Assembly: GCF_000308835.1 (NCBI RefSeq)
Contig: NZ_BAGN01000162.1
Coordinates: 53,283 to 117,282 of the forward strand
Direction of reading: 5' to 3'
DNA length: 64,000 bases
Source: Nocardia vinacea NBRC 16497
Lineage (GTDB): Bacteria > Actinomycetota > Actinomycetes > Mycobacteriales > Mycobacteriaceae
Shown: in pieces, positions 7,374 through 15,268 of the stretch
Numbering within the stretch: position 1 is the first letter of the stretch
Layout: each line of letters starts with the position of its first letter
Position numbers and translations under genes: made by a program
Notes under the pieces: model-generated
Seen by the model: only the letters and a program-made list of their open reading frames with translations
Databases searched by the model: none
What the model was told of the DNA's origin: nothing

Positions 7374-8264
7374 TTAATTGCCCTGCGGAGGAAGCGAAGT
7401 GGATGCGTGCCGGTCCGCGATCTCGGTGAGGGCCTGCGCCCACCCGTCCAGGCGGTCGGCCGCGTCACGCAGATCGGCGACGATGGTGTCGAAGTTGTGG
7501 CGCAGCAGCGCGCTTTCGGGGACCGCGAGAATCCGCCCCGCCGCGGCGACCACCTGTTCGTACTCGGCGACCCCGCTGTCCAGGCGGCCGAGTGCGAATT
7601 GCATATTCTCGGTGAGGCCAACGGCGGCAACGGATTTCGAGCGGCCCATGGCGCCGAGTGCCTGTTCCATCGCGGCGATGTCGGCGGCCAGTGCGTGCAG
7701 CGCGGCCGCGCCCGAACCCGCGGTTTCGATCATGTCGGCGAGCTCGTCCTCGGGTAGCCGATTCGAGCGGGCGATCTGCGTGCCGAGGCCGTGTAGCGCC
7801 TTCTCCGCCCGAACCAGGCGGGAAATCGGCCCGCGCGCGGATGACCACGGTGGTGGCTGTTTGCGCGGTACGAAGGCGGCCTGCGGCAGCGGCGCGCCGC
7901 GCAATTGGAGGTAGCGGCGGGCGCTCAGCGCGGTACCGGTGACCAGCGCCACCGCTCCCCCGCCGACCACGACCACGGCCCAGACCGGTGCCGAAAGCAC
8001 CATCAGCCCAACGGTTCCCGCAGTGGTGAGACCACCGACCGTGCCCAGTTGGAAGCTGCGGCGGCGGGCCCGGCGGCGCTTGCGCAACTCCCGCTCGCGC
8101 GGATCCGCCCAGCGCCGCACCGCGACCAGCGCATGTTCGCCCACCTCGCGCAGACTGTCGGGCAGGCTCCCCGGCTGCGGTGCGAGTGCCGCCTGCGCGC
8201 GCACGAGCGCGGCACCGCGACGACGACCACCCTTACCTTGTTCGCGAGGTCCCTGCGGGCTCAT
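7374..8264 (-). CDS. pspM: PspM-like membrane protein of the ClgR-PspA system
   Basis: A 296-residue protein starting at 8264, with GGAGGAGA six bases upstream. A basic N-terminal region (RKRRRARRR, about residue 65) precedes two adjacent membrane spans (TAGTVGLMVLSAPVWAVVVVGGGAVALVTG, about residues 80-115). A long helical C-terminal part follows, ending in KxxxG-free acidic and Leu-rich helices. Position and topology match Rv2743c (PspM) of M. tuberculosis, which sits with ClgR and PspA and helps preserve cell-envelope integrity. Identity is from synteny and topology. Confidence 0.65.
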   Translation of the reverse strand: MSPQGPREQGKGGRRRGAALVRAQAALAPQPGSLPDSLREVGEHALVAVRRWADPRERELRKRRRARRRSFQLGTVGGLTTAGTVGLMVLSAPVWAVVVVGGGAVALVTGTALSARRYLQLRGAPLPQAAFVPRKQPPPWSSARGPISRLVRAEKALHGLGTQIARSNRLPEDELADMIETAGSGAAALHALAADIAAMEQALGAMGRSKSVAAVGLTENMQFALGRLDSGVAEYEQVVAAAGRILAVPESALLRHNFDTIVADLRDAADRLDGWAQALTEIADRHASTSLPPQGN

Positions 8265-8431
8265 CGGTCTCCTCCAGGGCACGCGTTCGGCGCGACCCGC
8301 GGTGGCCGGACAGGCAGGGCCCGAGCATGACCGACGGCCGATCCGCCAGGTACCCGTGCCTTGTCTTCCACCGAACCAGTCCTCGCCGAACTGTACTTAT
8401 TTCGAACGCTGTGTCTACTTCGAACGACGGG

Positions 8432-9268
8432 CTATTGCTGCGCGGCCTGGCCCTTGTTCATCTGTGGCTGCGGCTGTGCCGGATTCGCCTGCGCGGCACC
8501 CGGATTGATCGCCGGTGCGGTCGCACCGCCGGCGGGCAGCGCATCACCACGCATCGAGGCGCGAATCTGCTCCAGCTTGCTGTGCCCGGCCATCTGAATG
8601 CTGGCCTGCTGCACCTCGAGCATCCGGCCCTGCACCGAATTGCCCGCGAGTTCGGCGGCACCCAGCGCATTCGCGTAGCGGCGCTCGATCTTCTCGCGCA
8701 CGGCATCCAGGCTCGGCGTGGTACCGGGCGCGGACAGCGTCGAATCCATCCGCTGCAGCGATGCCGAGACCTGCTCCTGCATCTTGGCCTGCTCCAGCTG
8801 GCTGAGCAGCTTGGTGCGCTCGGCGACCTTCTGCTGCAACAGCATCGCGTTCTGCTCGACGGCCTTCTTGGCCTGCGCGGCCGCCTGCAGCGACTGGTCG
8901 TGCAGCACCTTGAGGTCCTCGACGGCTTGCTCGGCGGTGACCAACTGCGCGGCGAATGCCTCGGCGGCGTTGGTGTACTGGATCGCCTTCTCGGTATCGC
9001 CGGCCGCGGCGGCCTGATCGGCCAGCATGACGGCCTGGCGCGTATTGGCATTGAGCTTCTCGACATCGTCGAGCTGACGGTTCAGCTTCATCTCCAGCTG
9101 ACGCTGGTTGCCGATGACCGATGCGGCCTGCTGCGAGAGGGCCTGATGCTGGCGCTGAGCTTCCTCGATAGCCTGCTGAATCTGGACCTTCGGATCCGCA
9201 TGCTCCTCGATCTTCGAATCGAAGAGGGCCATCATGTACTTCCAGGCCTTGACGAACGGATTAGCCAT
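8432..9268 (-). CDS. pspA: PspA/IM30 family envelope-stress protein
   Basis: A 278-residue coiled-coil protein opening with MANPFVKAWKYMMALFD, the amphipathic helix region typical of actinobacterial PspA (the 35-kDa antigen family). Residues about 25-215 are almost continuous heptad-rich helix (QAIEEAQRQHQALSQQAA, EQAKMQEQVSASL). The last 60 residues are Pro/Ala/Gln-rich and probably disordered. PspA polymerises on damaged membrane and limits proton leakage. It lies between clgR and pspM, 203 and 167 bases away, in the order seen in mycobacteria. Confidence 0.9.
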   Translation of the reverse strand: MANPFVKAWKYMMALFDSKIEEHADPKVQIQQAIEEAQRQHQALSQQAASVIGNQRQLEMKLNRQLDDVEKLNANTRQAVMLADQAAAAGDTEKAIQYTNAAEAFAAQLVTAEQAVEDLKVLHDQSLQAAAQAKKAVEQNAMLLQQKVAERTKLLSQLEQAKMQEQVSASLQRMDSTLSAPGTTPSLDAVREKIERRYANALGAAELAGNSVQGRMLEVQQASIQMAGHSKLEQIRASMRGDALPAGGATAPAINPGAAQANPAQPQPQMNKGQAAQQ

Positions 9269-9471
9269 CGATTGATCCCGCCTCCATAAGATGCGCCGCG
9301 CTTTTACCGCGACTCTAGTGCGCGACCGTCACGCACCCGATATGTGCCTATCCTCCACCATGTGGCACCCGGGCCGGGCGAACCCGGCCCAACTGACGCC
9401 TAGTACAGAATCTATCCGCTTTCGGCACCGGTTCGCAGCGTCGGCCGCGGACGCCACCTCTCGTCCAATGA

Positions 9472-9909
9472 TCAGTTGCTTTTCACCAGGACCAGCATGT
9501 CGGCCCTCGGGGCCGGAATAACGATCCGGGTGTCCTCGGCGATCTGCGGCCGGGCACCGGCCACCGACATCGTGGCGGTCGCGGGCTCTGCCTCGGCCTC
9601 GGCGGGTTCGGCCGCAGCGGTCCGCTCCGTCTCGGGTGCATCGGCGGCCTGAGCGGGCGCGTCGGCAGGCAGGCCGTCAGCGCCTGCCATGATCGTGCTC
9701 ACATCCCAGAGCACCCGCGACAGCGGCACATCCAGGGCCGCGCAGATGGCGGCGAGCAGTTCGCTGGAGGCCTCTTTTCGGCCCCGCTCGACCTCCGACA
9801 GATATCCCAGGCTCACGCGCGCCGAGGTGGAGACCTCACGCAGGGTCCGGCTCTGGGCGAGACGAGCACGCCGCAGACTGTCCCCGATCGCCTCTCGCAG
9901 CAGCGTCAT
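9472..9909 (-). CDS. clgR: ClgR-type HTH transcriptional activator
   Basis: A 145-residue XRE-family regulator. ATG at 9909 has AAGGAGA upstream, so I reject the frame extension to 10038. The HTH is complete (LREVSTSARVSLGYLSEVERGRKE, residues about 22-45) and carries the ClgR-typical SSELLAAICAALDVPL continuation. In mycobacteria and corynebacteria ClgR activates clp protease and psp genes under envelope stress. The family is usually about 110 residues; here an acidic Ala/Glu/Pro stretch (about residues 80-125) has been added before a conserved-looking end (ADMLVLVKSN). It heads the clgR-pspA-pspM cluster. Confidence 0.85.
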   Translation of the reverse strand: MTLLREAIGDSLRRARLAQSRTLREVSTSARVSLGYLSEVERGRKEASSELLAAICAALDVPLSRVLWDVSTIMAGADGLPADAPAQAADAPETERTAAAEPAEAEAEPATATMSVAGARPQIAEDTRIVIPAPRADMLVLVKSN

Positions 9910-10038
9910 GTCGTTCTCCTTAGCTCCCAGTAACCGGGTCCGCGGGCGCCTACCAGCGCTGCGCACGCCGTCCTTTCTGGCACAACGTCGAACAGGGTCC
10001 GGTTGGTTCCCACGGTGGCAAACCAGGTGCGGCAGCAC

Positions 10039-10533
10039 CTAGTGGCCGCCTCCCACGATACGACGCAACTCCCGTACCGCGCTGTGCGTAGCGCCGATTC
10101 GGATCGCCCACCGGTCGCCGTCCAGTTTCAGCCGCATGACCTCGGTATGCCCGGGCCCGGCCAGTCCGAGGAAGACAGTGCCGACGGCATGCCCGCCCTG
10201 AGATTCGGGTCCGGCTACCCCGGTCAATCCGATACCCCAGTCGGCACCGCAGCGCAGCCGAGCACCGACGGCCAACTCTTCGGCGGTGCTCGCGGCGACC
10301 GGTCCTTCGGTCGCGAGCACTTCGTCACTGACACCTGCGAGGCTGTGCTTGAGTTCCGTCGCGTAGACGACCAGTCCGCCGCGCAGCACCGCGCTGGCAC
10401 CGGGCACCCCGGCGATGGTCGCCGCGAGCAGGCCCGCGGTCAGCGATTCGGCGGTCGCCACGGTCTGCCGGGCGGCACCCAGCTCGCGCACCAATTCGAC
10501 GACGGGCGCTCCGGTTGTCAGCGGATCGGTCAT
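10039..10533 (-). CDS. CinA C-terminal domain protein (nicotinamide-nucleotide amidase, PncC type)
   Basis: A 164-residue stand-alone CinA C-terminal domain. The start at 10533 forms an ATGA overlap with the pgsA stop. Hallmarks are ATAESLTAGLLAATIAGVPG near residue 25, GGLVVYATELK and GLTGVAGPE near residue 103. PncC-type proteins deamidate nicotinamide mononucleotide to nicotinate mononucleotide in NAD recycling. The N-terminal MoeA-like domain of full CinA is absent, as usual in actinobacteria. It is translationally coupled to pgsA. Confidence 0.85.
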   Translation of the reverse strand: MTDPLTTGAPVVELVRELGAARQTVATAESLTAGLLAATIAGVPGASAVLRGGLVVYATELKHSLAGVSDEVLATEGPVAASTAEELAVGARLRCGADWGIGLTGVAGPESQGGHAVGTVFLGLAGPGHTEVMRLKLDGDRWAIRIGATHSAVRELRRIVGGGH

Positions 10534-11180
10534 GCGCCGCGTGTCCGGCCCGGACCTCCCGCGAGCCACACCCGCGCCGCCTGCCCCACATAGTCGAGGC
10601 CGGTGATGACCGTCAGTGCGACGGCCACATACATCAATGTCATGCCGGCGGTGGCGAATCCGCCGTGCAGCGGCAACAGCAGTACCGCGATCGCGACGGA
10701 CTGCACCAGCGTCTTCAACTTGCCGCCGCGTCCGGCCGGAATCACCCCGCGCCGCACCACCACCAGCCGCAGCAGCGTGATCCCGATCTCACGACCGCAG
10801 ATGACCAGGGTGATCCACCACGCCAGATCGCCGAGCATCGACAGTCCGATCACCGCCGAACCGATCAGCGCCTTATCCGCGATCGGATCGGCGAGTTTGC
10901 CGAAATCGGTGACCAGACCGTATTTGCGCGCCAATTGCCCGTCGAAGCGATCGGTGATCGCGGCGATGCCGAACAGCGCGGCGGCCGCGATCCGCCAGCC
11001 GGTCTGGTGGCCGTCGCCCGCGAACAGCGCGAGCACGAACAGCGGCACCAGCGCGATGCGCAGCATGGTGAGCACATTCGCGATATTCATCAGCGGGACG
11101 ACGGGATCGGCCTGGGCGGGCGCGAATCCGGCGCGAACCGGGGGTTCGACCCAGCGTCGATCGATCTCTTCGGGCTGCAC
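10530..11180 (-). CDS. pgsA: CDP-diacylglycerol-glycerol-3-phosphate 3-phosphatidyltransferase
   Basis: A 216-residue membrane enzyme making phosphatidylglycerophosphate, the first committed step to phosphatidylglycerol and cardiolipin. The CDP-alcohol phosphatidyltransferase motif D-x2-DG-x2-AR-x8-G-x3-D-x3-D is intact (DRFDGQLARKYGLVTDFGK followed by LADPIAD). Five or six membrane spans follow MNIANVLTMLRIALV. I choose GTG at 11180 because GGAGG lies seven bases upstream; the GTG two codons earlier would be too close. A frame reading into the 78-bp repeats should be ignored. The cinA-type gene overlaps its 3' end. Confidence 0.88.
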   Translation of the reverse strand: MQPEEIDRRWVEPPVRAGFAPAQADPVVPLMNIANVLTMLRIALVPLFVLALFAGDGHQTGWRIAAAALFGIAAITDRFDGQLARKYGLVTDFGKLADPIADKALIGSAVIGLSMLGDLAWWITLVICGREIGITLLRLVVVRRGVIPAGRGGKLKTLVQSVAIAVLLLPLHGGFATAGMTLMYVAVALTVITGLDYVGQAARVWLAGGPGRTRGA

Positions 11181-11182
11181 GC

Positions 11183-11530
11183 TCACGCCTCCGCCTCGCT
11201 GGCGCTCGGCTCCGGCGCGTGCGTGCACGGCTGTGACACGGTTCGCTCGCTACGCTCCCTCACAGCCTCCGCCCCGCAGGCGCTCGGCTCCGGCGCGTGC
11301 GTGCACGGCTGTAACACGGTTCGCTCGCTACGCTCCCTCACAGCCTCCGCCCCGCAGGCGCTCGGCTCCGGCGCGTGCGTGCACGGCTGTAACACGGTTC
11401 GCTCGCTACGCTCCCTCACAGCCTCCGCCCCGCAGGCGCTCGGCTCCGGCGCGTGCGTGCACGGCTGTAACACGGTTCGCTCGCTACGCTCCCTCACGGC
11501 CTCCGCCCCGCAGGCGCTGAGCTCCCGCGC
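11183..11530. repeat. 78-bp tandem repeat array between pgsA and argA
   Basis: The anchor CTCCCT recurs at 11255, 11333, 11411 and 11489, exactly 78 bases apart. The first unit (about 11186-11263) is slightly diverged, two to three units are nearly identical, and a partial unit ends near 11530. Each unit carries GCGCTCGGCTCCGGCGCG, CACGGCTGTAACACGG and CGCTCGCTACGCTCC. Because 78 is a multiple of three, repeats read through as long spurious frames on both strands (for example ERSERTVLQPCTHAPEP). I treat it as non-coding. Degenerate relatives of the CGCTCGGCTCC part occur near 32187. Confidence 0.85.
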
Positions 11531-11653
11531 ACAGGCCACAACACCCACCGCCACGAGGCTCGGACGCATGCCGACGCGATGCGGTGAGCGGAGCGGGTGG
11601 ATGTGCGGCACACGTTCAGAGTATCGGTAACCGGGCCGACTACTGTGCACCCC

Positions 11654-12220
11654 ATGACCTCTCGGGGACCATTAGGTGGTTCGACTAGCGACGCGTATCC
11701 GGGCGCGGCACCTGCCGCGAACAAATCTGTCCCTGCCGTGCGACGCGCCCGAACCTCCGATGTGCCCCAGATCAAGAGCCTCGTCGATGAATACGCCGGT
11801 CGGATCCTGCTGGAAAAGAACCTGGTCACGCTGTACGAGGCGGTACAGGAATTCTGGGTGGCCGAACTCGACGGCCGGGTGGTCGGCTGCGGTGCGCTGC
11901 ATGTGCTGTGGGCCGACCTCGGCGAGGTGCGCACGGTCGCGGTGCATCCCGATGTCAAGGGGCATGGTGTCGGTCGGCTCATTGTGGAGCGGCTGGTCGC
12001 GGTGGCCAGGGAACTCGAGCTCGGACGGTTGTTCGTACTCACCTTCGAGGTGGACTTCTTCGGCAGGCACGGATTCGTGGAAATCGACGGCACACCGGTG
12101 ACCGCCGAGGTGTACGCGGAGATGTGCCGGACCTTCGATCCCGGCGTCGCCGAATTCCTCGACCTCAGCTATGTGAAACCGAACACCCTCGGCAATACTC
12201 GAATGCTGCTGAACCTCTGA
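11654..12220 (+). CDS. argA: Amino-acid N-acetyltransferase (ArgA-type GNAT)
   Basis: A 188-residue GNAT protein. Homologues next to ftsK and pgsA in mycobacteria (Rv2747) acetylate glutamate or glutamine in the first step of arginine synthesis. Family blocks are VPQIKSLVDEYAGRILLEKN, EVRTVAVHPDVKGHGVGRLI (the acetyl-CoA loop, about residue 95) and VDFFGRHGF. I start it at the ATG at 11654; it has no clear ribosome site, so a leaderless transcript is possible. The frame extends to 11597 without support. Downstream, the YCII gene begins 16 bases later. Confidence 0.85.
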   Translation: MTSRGPLGGSTSDAYPGAAPAANKSVPAVRRARTSDVPQIKSLVDEYAGRILLEKNLVTLYEAVQEFWVAELDGRVVGCGALHVLWADLGEVRTVAVHPDVKGHGVGRLIVERLVAVARELELGRLFVLTFEVDFFGRHGFVEIDGTPVTAEVYAEMCRTFDPGVAEFLDLSYVKPNTLGNTRMLLNL

Positions 12221-12236
12221 CCAGAACGGATCGATT

Positions 12237-12521
12237 GTGCCCATCTTCGCCGTGCACTACACCTATTCCGATGCCACCATCGAGGCGCGCGACACCTTCC
12301 GCCCGGAACATCGGGCCTGGCTCAACGGCCTGATCGATGCGGGCTCACTGCTGACCAGCGGCCCCTACCCGGACGGTTCCGGCGCACTACTGCTGTTCCA
12401 GGTAGCGGACGAGGCAGCGATCAAGGAACTGCTGCCGCAGGATCCGTTCGCCCGCGAGAACCTCATCGACGATGTGCGGGCGGTCGAGTGGCTGCCGGTG
12501 ATGGGCACATTCGCTTCCTGA
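12237..12521 (+). CDS. YCII-related domain protein
   Basis: A 94-residue protein with the YciI-like ferredoxin-type alpha/beta fold: FAVHYTYS opening, RPEHRAWLNGLIDAG, LLTSGPYPD and ALLLFQVAD. The His (RPEHRAWL) and Asp positions of the family's proposed active site are present. GTG at 12237 follows the argA stop by 16 bases, so the two are probably co-transcribed. YCII proteins include dehalogenase-like enzymes, but the substrate of most members, including this one, is unknown. Confidence 0.8.
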   Translation: MPIFAVHYTYSDATIEARDTFRPEHRAWLNGLIDAGSLLTSGPYPDGSGALLLFQVADEAAIKELLPQDPFARENLIDDVRAVEWLPVMGTFAS

Positions 12522-12635
12522 CCGTCCGGCTGACCGCCGCGTGTCGCCGCCCGACACTCGGCGGTCAGCAAACTTACGGCGACACGCCGCGCCAGGTGCG
12601 GAAAAAATCGCGCATGCCGACGCAGACTCCCCCGT

Positions 12636-13175
12636 ATGCGCATATCCGTCGCGATTTTCGCGTCGATGTCGGTCGCAGGCCTCGCACTCACCATCTGCTC
12701 GACGGCCGCCGATTTCGACACCACGGCAAACTTGACGGTCGGGGATCGTCCATTGCTACGACCGGGTTCGGTCGACGAGTCGACATACCGCGCCGCCGAC
12801 GGCTACTACTTCCGGACAGCGGACGGCGGCCTCGCGTGCGGCTTCCTCGATGAGCCGTTCGGACAGCCGAAACGACCGGTCGGCTGCCAGGGCACGACCC
12901 AGCCCGTCCCGTCGGCGATGCAGGCCTGCTGGGGTATCGACCCGAGTGCGGCCGCACTAGCCGTTGGCGAGAGCGCCGCATATCTCTGCGTGAACCGGGG
13001 CTACTTCGTCGGAACCACATCCGGAGCGGACGCCGACGCGCCGGTGCTGCCGGTCGGGTCGAGCCTGAGCGTGTCCGGCTTCACCTGCCTGGCCCAGCCC
13101 GTCGGGGTGACCTGCCGCAACGACACGACCGGGCGCGGCTTCGAGATCGCGCCCGAATACAACCGGGTCTTCTAA
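12636..13175 (+). CDS. Secreted hypothetical protein
   Basis: A 179-residue protein with a Sec signal (RISVAIFASMSVAGLALTIC) and likely cleavage near residue 25. The mature domain has six cysteines (such as GLACGFL, VGCQG, QACWG, AYLCVNRG, FTCLAQ and VTCRND), suggesting three disulfides. The ESAAYLCVNRGYF and FTCLAQPVGVTCRN pattern resembles small secreted proteins common in Nocardia and Mycobacterium. No function is known. There is little ribosome-site signal before ATG 12636. Its stop overlaps the stop of the convergent terC gene. Confidence 0.7.
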   Translation: MRISVAIFASMSVAGLALTICSTAADFDTTANLTVGDRPLLRPGSVDESTYRAADGYYFRTADGGLACGFLDEPFGQPKRPVGCQGTTQPVPSAMQACWGIDPSAAALAVGESAAYLCVNRGYFVGTTSGADADAPVLPVGSSLSVSGFTCLAQPVGVTCRNDTTGRGFEIAPEYNRVF

Positions 13176-14173
13176 TCGGCGACCCGGCTCTCGGCGGACC
13201 GGGCCGCGCCGCGGGTTTTGATCAAGCTCGCGACGGTGGCGATGAGCAGAATTCCGATGATCACGCTCAGCGAGACCGGCGTGGAAATCTCCGGTACTTT
13301 GACGTGCTGACCACCGTTGACGAAAGGCAGGGTGTTCTCGTGCAATGCGTGCAGCACCAGTTTGACGCCGATGAACGCGAGAATCGCCGAAAGGCCGTAG
13401 GACAGGTAGACCAGGCGATCCAGCAGGCCGCCGATGAGGAAATACAGCTGCCGTAAACCCATGAGCGCGAAGGCATTCGCGGTGAACACGATGTAGGGCT
13501 GCTCGGTCAGACCGTAGATGGCAGGGATGGAGTCCAACGCGAACAGCAGATCCGCGAAGCCGATTGCCAACAGCGCCAACAACAATGGGGTGACCACGCG
13601 CCGGCCATCGATCCGGGTGAGCAGTTTGTCGCCGTCGTATTCGTCGGTGGTCGGGAGCACCCGTTTGGCCAGCGCCACGATCCGGCTGTCGCGCTTCTCC
13701 TCCTGCTCGACCTCGTGTCCGCTCTCGCGCAACAGTTTCACGGCCGTATAGACCAGGAACAGGCCGAACAGATAGAACACCCAACTGAACGCGCTGATCG
13801 CCGCCGCACCGACGGCGATGAACACACCCCGCATGACCAGCGCCAGCACAATGCCGATCAGCAGCACCTTCTGCTGGTAGATCCGTGGCACCGCGAAGCT
13901 CGACATGATGATGACGAAGATGAACAGGTTGTCCACCGAGAGGGCCTTCTCGGTGACGAAGCCCGCGTAGTACTCGCCCGCGAAGGTCGAGCCCCACTTC
14001 CAGGCAACGAATCCACCGAAAACCAGGGCCAGGCCGATGTAGATCGCCGACCAGCTGCCGGATTCCTTGAAGGTCGGATCGTGTGGTGTGCGGACATGGG
14101 CGAAGAAGTCGAAGACGAACAGACCCAGGATCACCACGATCGTCAGGGTCCATTCGAGTGCGGTTACGTGCAT
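13172..14173 (-). CDS. TerC-family membrane protein
   Basis: A 333-residue integral membrane protein starting at 14173 (MHVTALEWTLTIV). It has the TerC-family FDFFAHVR, the ALSVDNLFIFVIIMSSF block with acidic residues in a membrane helix, and the second repeat FADLLFALDSIPAIYGLT. About nine spans are evident, with a charged cytosolic loop (EEKRDSRIVALAKRVLP) in the middle. Members export manganese (Alx/MeeF) or act with tellurium-resistance proteins; this form without a C-terminal CBS part fits the short actinobacterial type. No yybP-ykoY riboswitch is recognisable upstream. Confidence 0.85.
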   Translation of the reverse strand: MHVTALEWTLTIVVILGLFVFDFFAHVRTPHDPTFKESGSWSAIYIGLALVFGGFVAWKWGSTFAGEYYAGFVTEKALSVDNLFIFVIIMSSFAVPRIYQQKVLLIGIVLALVMRGVFIAVGAAAISAFSWVFYLFGLFLVYTAVKLLRESGHEVEQEEKRDSRIVALAKRVLPTTDEYDGDKLLTRIDGRRVVTPLLLALLAIGFADLLFALDSIPAIYGLTEQPYIVFTANAFALMGLRQLYFLIGGLLDRLVYLSYGLSAILAFIGVKLVLHALHENTLPFVNGGQHVKVPEISTPVSLSVIIGILLIATVASLIKTRGAARSAESRVAD

Positions 14174-14306
14174 GCGGGCTCCGGGGCGGAAACGCGTTTC
14201 ATGACAGCAATCATGCCCGATTTGTCCGTTCTGTCGAGCTAGCGGAACAGTTGCTGACCATAATTTCACATGCGGATCCGGCGGCCGACGTGTCACCCTC
14301 GCGAGC

Positions 14307-14808
14307 ATGACCGACGACTACCCCATCCTGAACAGGGCGAAGGTGGATCGCTGGGCACGAACCGTCGCGGGTTTGCTCCGGCCGGGCGGGCGGCTGTTCC
14401 TGAGCGAAGGACATCCGATGCCGACCCTTTCGAGCGACCTGCGAGCAGTCGCTAGCGAGGGCCATGGACGAAAACCACACAGACCGACCGACCGTCGGCT
14501 ATCCCTACTTCGAAATGCCTGAGCCCACGGTGTTTTCGTCTGAAAACACTTATGTCGAGACCGAGACGAAATTCACACAGACCGTGACGCACGAGTGGAA
14601 TCACGGACTCGGCGATGTGGTGACCGCACTTCTGGAGCACGGCATGACGATCACCGGACTGGTGGAGCACCGCAGCGTTCCCCGGGAGGCATTGCCCGGA
14701 CAGATGACTCGCGAGGCGAATGGTGAGTGGCGACTCGACGAGCACCCGGAACGCCTTCCACTGACTTACACACTGCAGGCACGCCGACAACTCGCCGGTA
14801 GGGAATAA
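14307..14808 (+). pseudogene. Class I SAM methyltransferase, internally deleted and interrupted
   Basis: The frame starts MTDDYPILNRA, as in intact homologues, then jumps directly to DRWARTVAGLLRPGGRLFL, so about 130-140 residues including the SAM-binding core are missing. After SEGHPM a ~36-base palindromic repeat (14423-14457) is inserted and the frame changes. The C-terminal part then continues from about 14464 as VGYPYFE...THEWNHGLGDVVTALLEHGM and ends at 14808. All conserved ends are recognisable, so this is a former methyltransferase gene broken by one deletion and one insertion. It cannot make an active enzyme. Confidence 0.7.
14423..14457 (+). repeat. Palindromic repeat copy 1, inside the methyltransferase pseudogene
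   Basis: GACCCTTTCGAGCGACC followed by a GC-rich arm and AGTCGCTAGCG. The arms AGCGAC and GTCGCT can pair. Near-identical copies lie at 15295-15331 (inside a pseudo-tRNA) and 46371-46409 (reverse orientation). Confidence 0.75.
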
Positions 14809-14891
14809 ATGGGTTCCTCATCGCGTCTCCTGGTGTTAGCGTTATCCGGAACGTAATCGATCGGTAATCGGAACCACGAAAGGCAAAGGCA

Positions 14892-15038
14892 ATGACCAGC
14901 ACCCAGGACCAGGGACTACGCTCCCTCGCCGGTGCCTGGCAATTGCGTTCCGGCACCCGGCGGCCGATGTCGCAGCTGCGCCTGACCTGGCTGTTGATGT
15001 CGCAGCTGCGACAGGCGAGTATCCGGAGCCGCCCCTGA
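14892..15038 (+). CDS. 48-residue leader peptide upstream of the tRNA array
   Basis: ATG at 14892 follows AAAGGCAAAGG, and the frame ends in TGA at 15036-15038. Of 48 residues, 8 are Leu, 8 Arg, 6 Gln, 3 Met and 2 Trp. These are the residues matching the anticodons of the downstream tRNAs. The peptide contains MSQLR twice (residues 26-30 and 36-40), encoded by a 14-base direct repeat with the palindrome CGCAGCTGCG. Its last four codons form the 5' arm of an antiterminator hairpin. This is the layout of a ribosome-mediated attenuator. I know no named family. Confidence 0.55.
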   Translation: MTSTQDQGLRSLAGAWQLRSGTRRPMSQLRLTWLLMSQLRQASIRSRP

Positions 15039-15108
15039 GGTCTCGATTCGAGAAGGCCTGAACAGGGGCCGCTCCAGGCGAAATACTCGCCACGGAGCGG
15101 CCCTTTTT
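14971..15108 (+). promoter_or_regulatory. Attenuator with competing antiterminator and terminator hairpins
   Basis: Three structures overlap. (1) CGCAGCTGCG at 14971-14980 and 15001-15010 can pair with each other across 20 bases. (2) Antiterminator: GGAGCCGCCCCTG (15025-15037) pairs with CAGGGGCCGCTCC (15063-15075), 12 of 13 positions, with an inner hairpin TCTCG-att-CGAGA at 15041-15053. (3) Terminator: 15066-15075 pairs with 15094-15103. Structures 2 and 3 use the same strand and exclude each other. A ribosome at the leader stop codon would mask the antiterminator arm and favour termination. Confidence 0.6.
15066..15108 (+). terminator. Rho-independent terminator directly before tRNA-Trp
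   Basis: GGGCCGCTCC (15066-15075) and GGAGCGGCCC (15094-15103) form a perfect 10-bp stem. A small inner stem (GGCG/CGCC) is present, followed by TTTTT at 15104-15108. The tRNA-Trp begins only 8 bases later, so transcripts from upstream must read through it to reach the array. Confidence 0.85.
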
Positions 15109-15115
15109 CTGTCCA

Positions 15116-15189
15116 GCGGATGTAGCTCAACTGGAAGAGCAACGATCTCCAAAGTCGTCGGCCTGGGGGTTCGAGTCCCTCCATCCGCG
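15116..15189 (+). tRNA. tRNA-Trp (CCA anticodon)
   Basis: The acceptor arms GCGGATG and CATCCGC pair fully. The D arm GCTC...GAGC, anticodon arm ACGAT-CTCCAAA-GTCGT and T arm GGGGG-TTCGAGT-CCCTC are present. Anticodon CCA reads UGG. The variable region is six bases (CGGCCT), one more than usual. No CCA tail is encoded. It is first in the array. Confidence 0.85.
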
Positions 15190-15268
15190 CATAACTTCAC
15201 AGTGAATATAGGGCGGTAGGCATTTCGTATTACAGGATATGAATAACCCTGCCGCATACCGGTTTTGA

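Noticed and set aside
11183..11530. CRISPR array
   Set aside because: The units are contiguous 78-bp tandem repeats without unique spacers, and no cas genes are present.
10515..11650. Long frames on both strands through the 78-bp repeats
   Set aside because: The frames stay open only because the unit length is a multiple of three; the repeated peptides have no globular pattern and the frames run antisense through pgsA.
14307..14522. Separate short hypothetical gene before 14464
   Set aside because: Together with 14464-14808 it spells the two ends of one methyltransferase, so I merged them as a pseudogene.
15190..15268. A further tRNA in the gap after tRNA-Trp
   Set aside because: No acceptor/T-arm pairing or TTCGA motif could be found.
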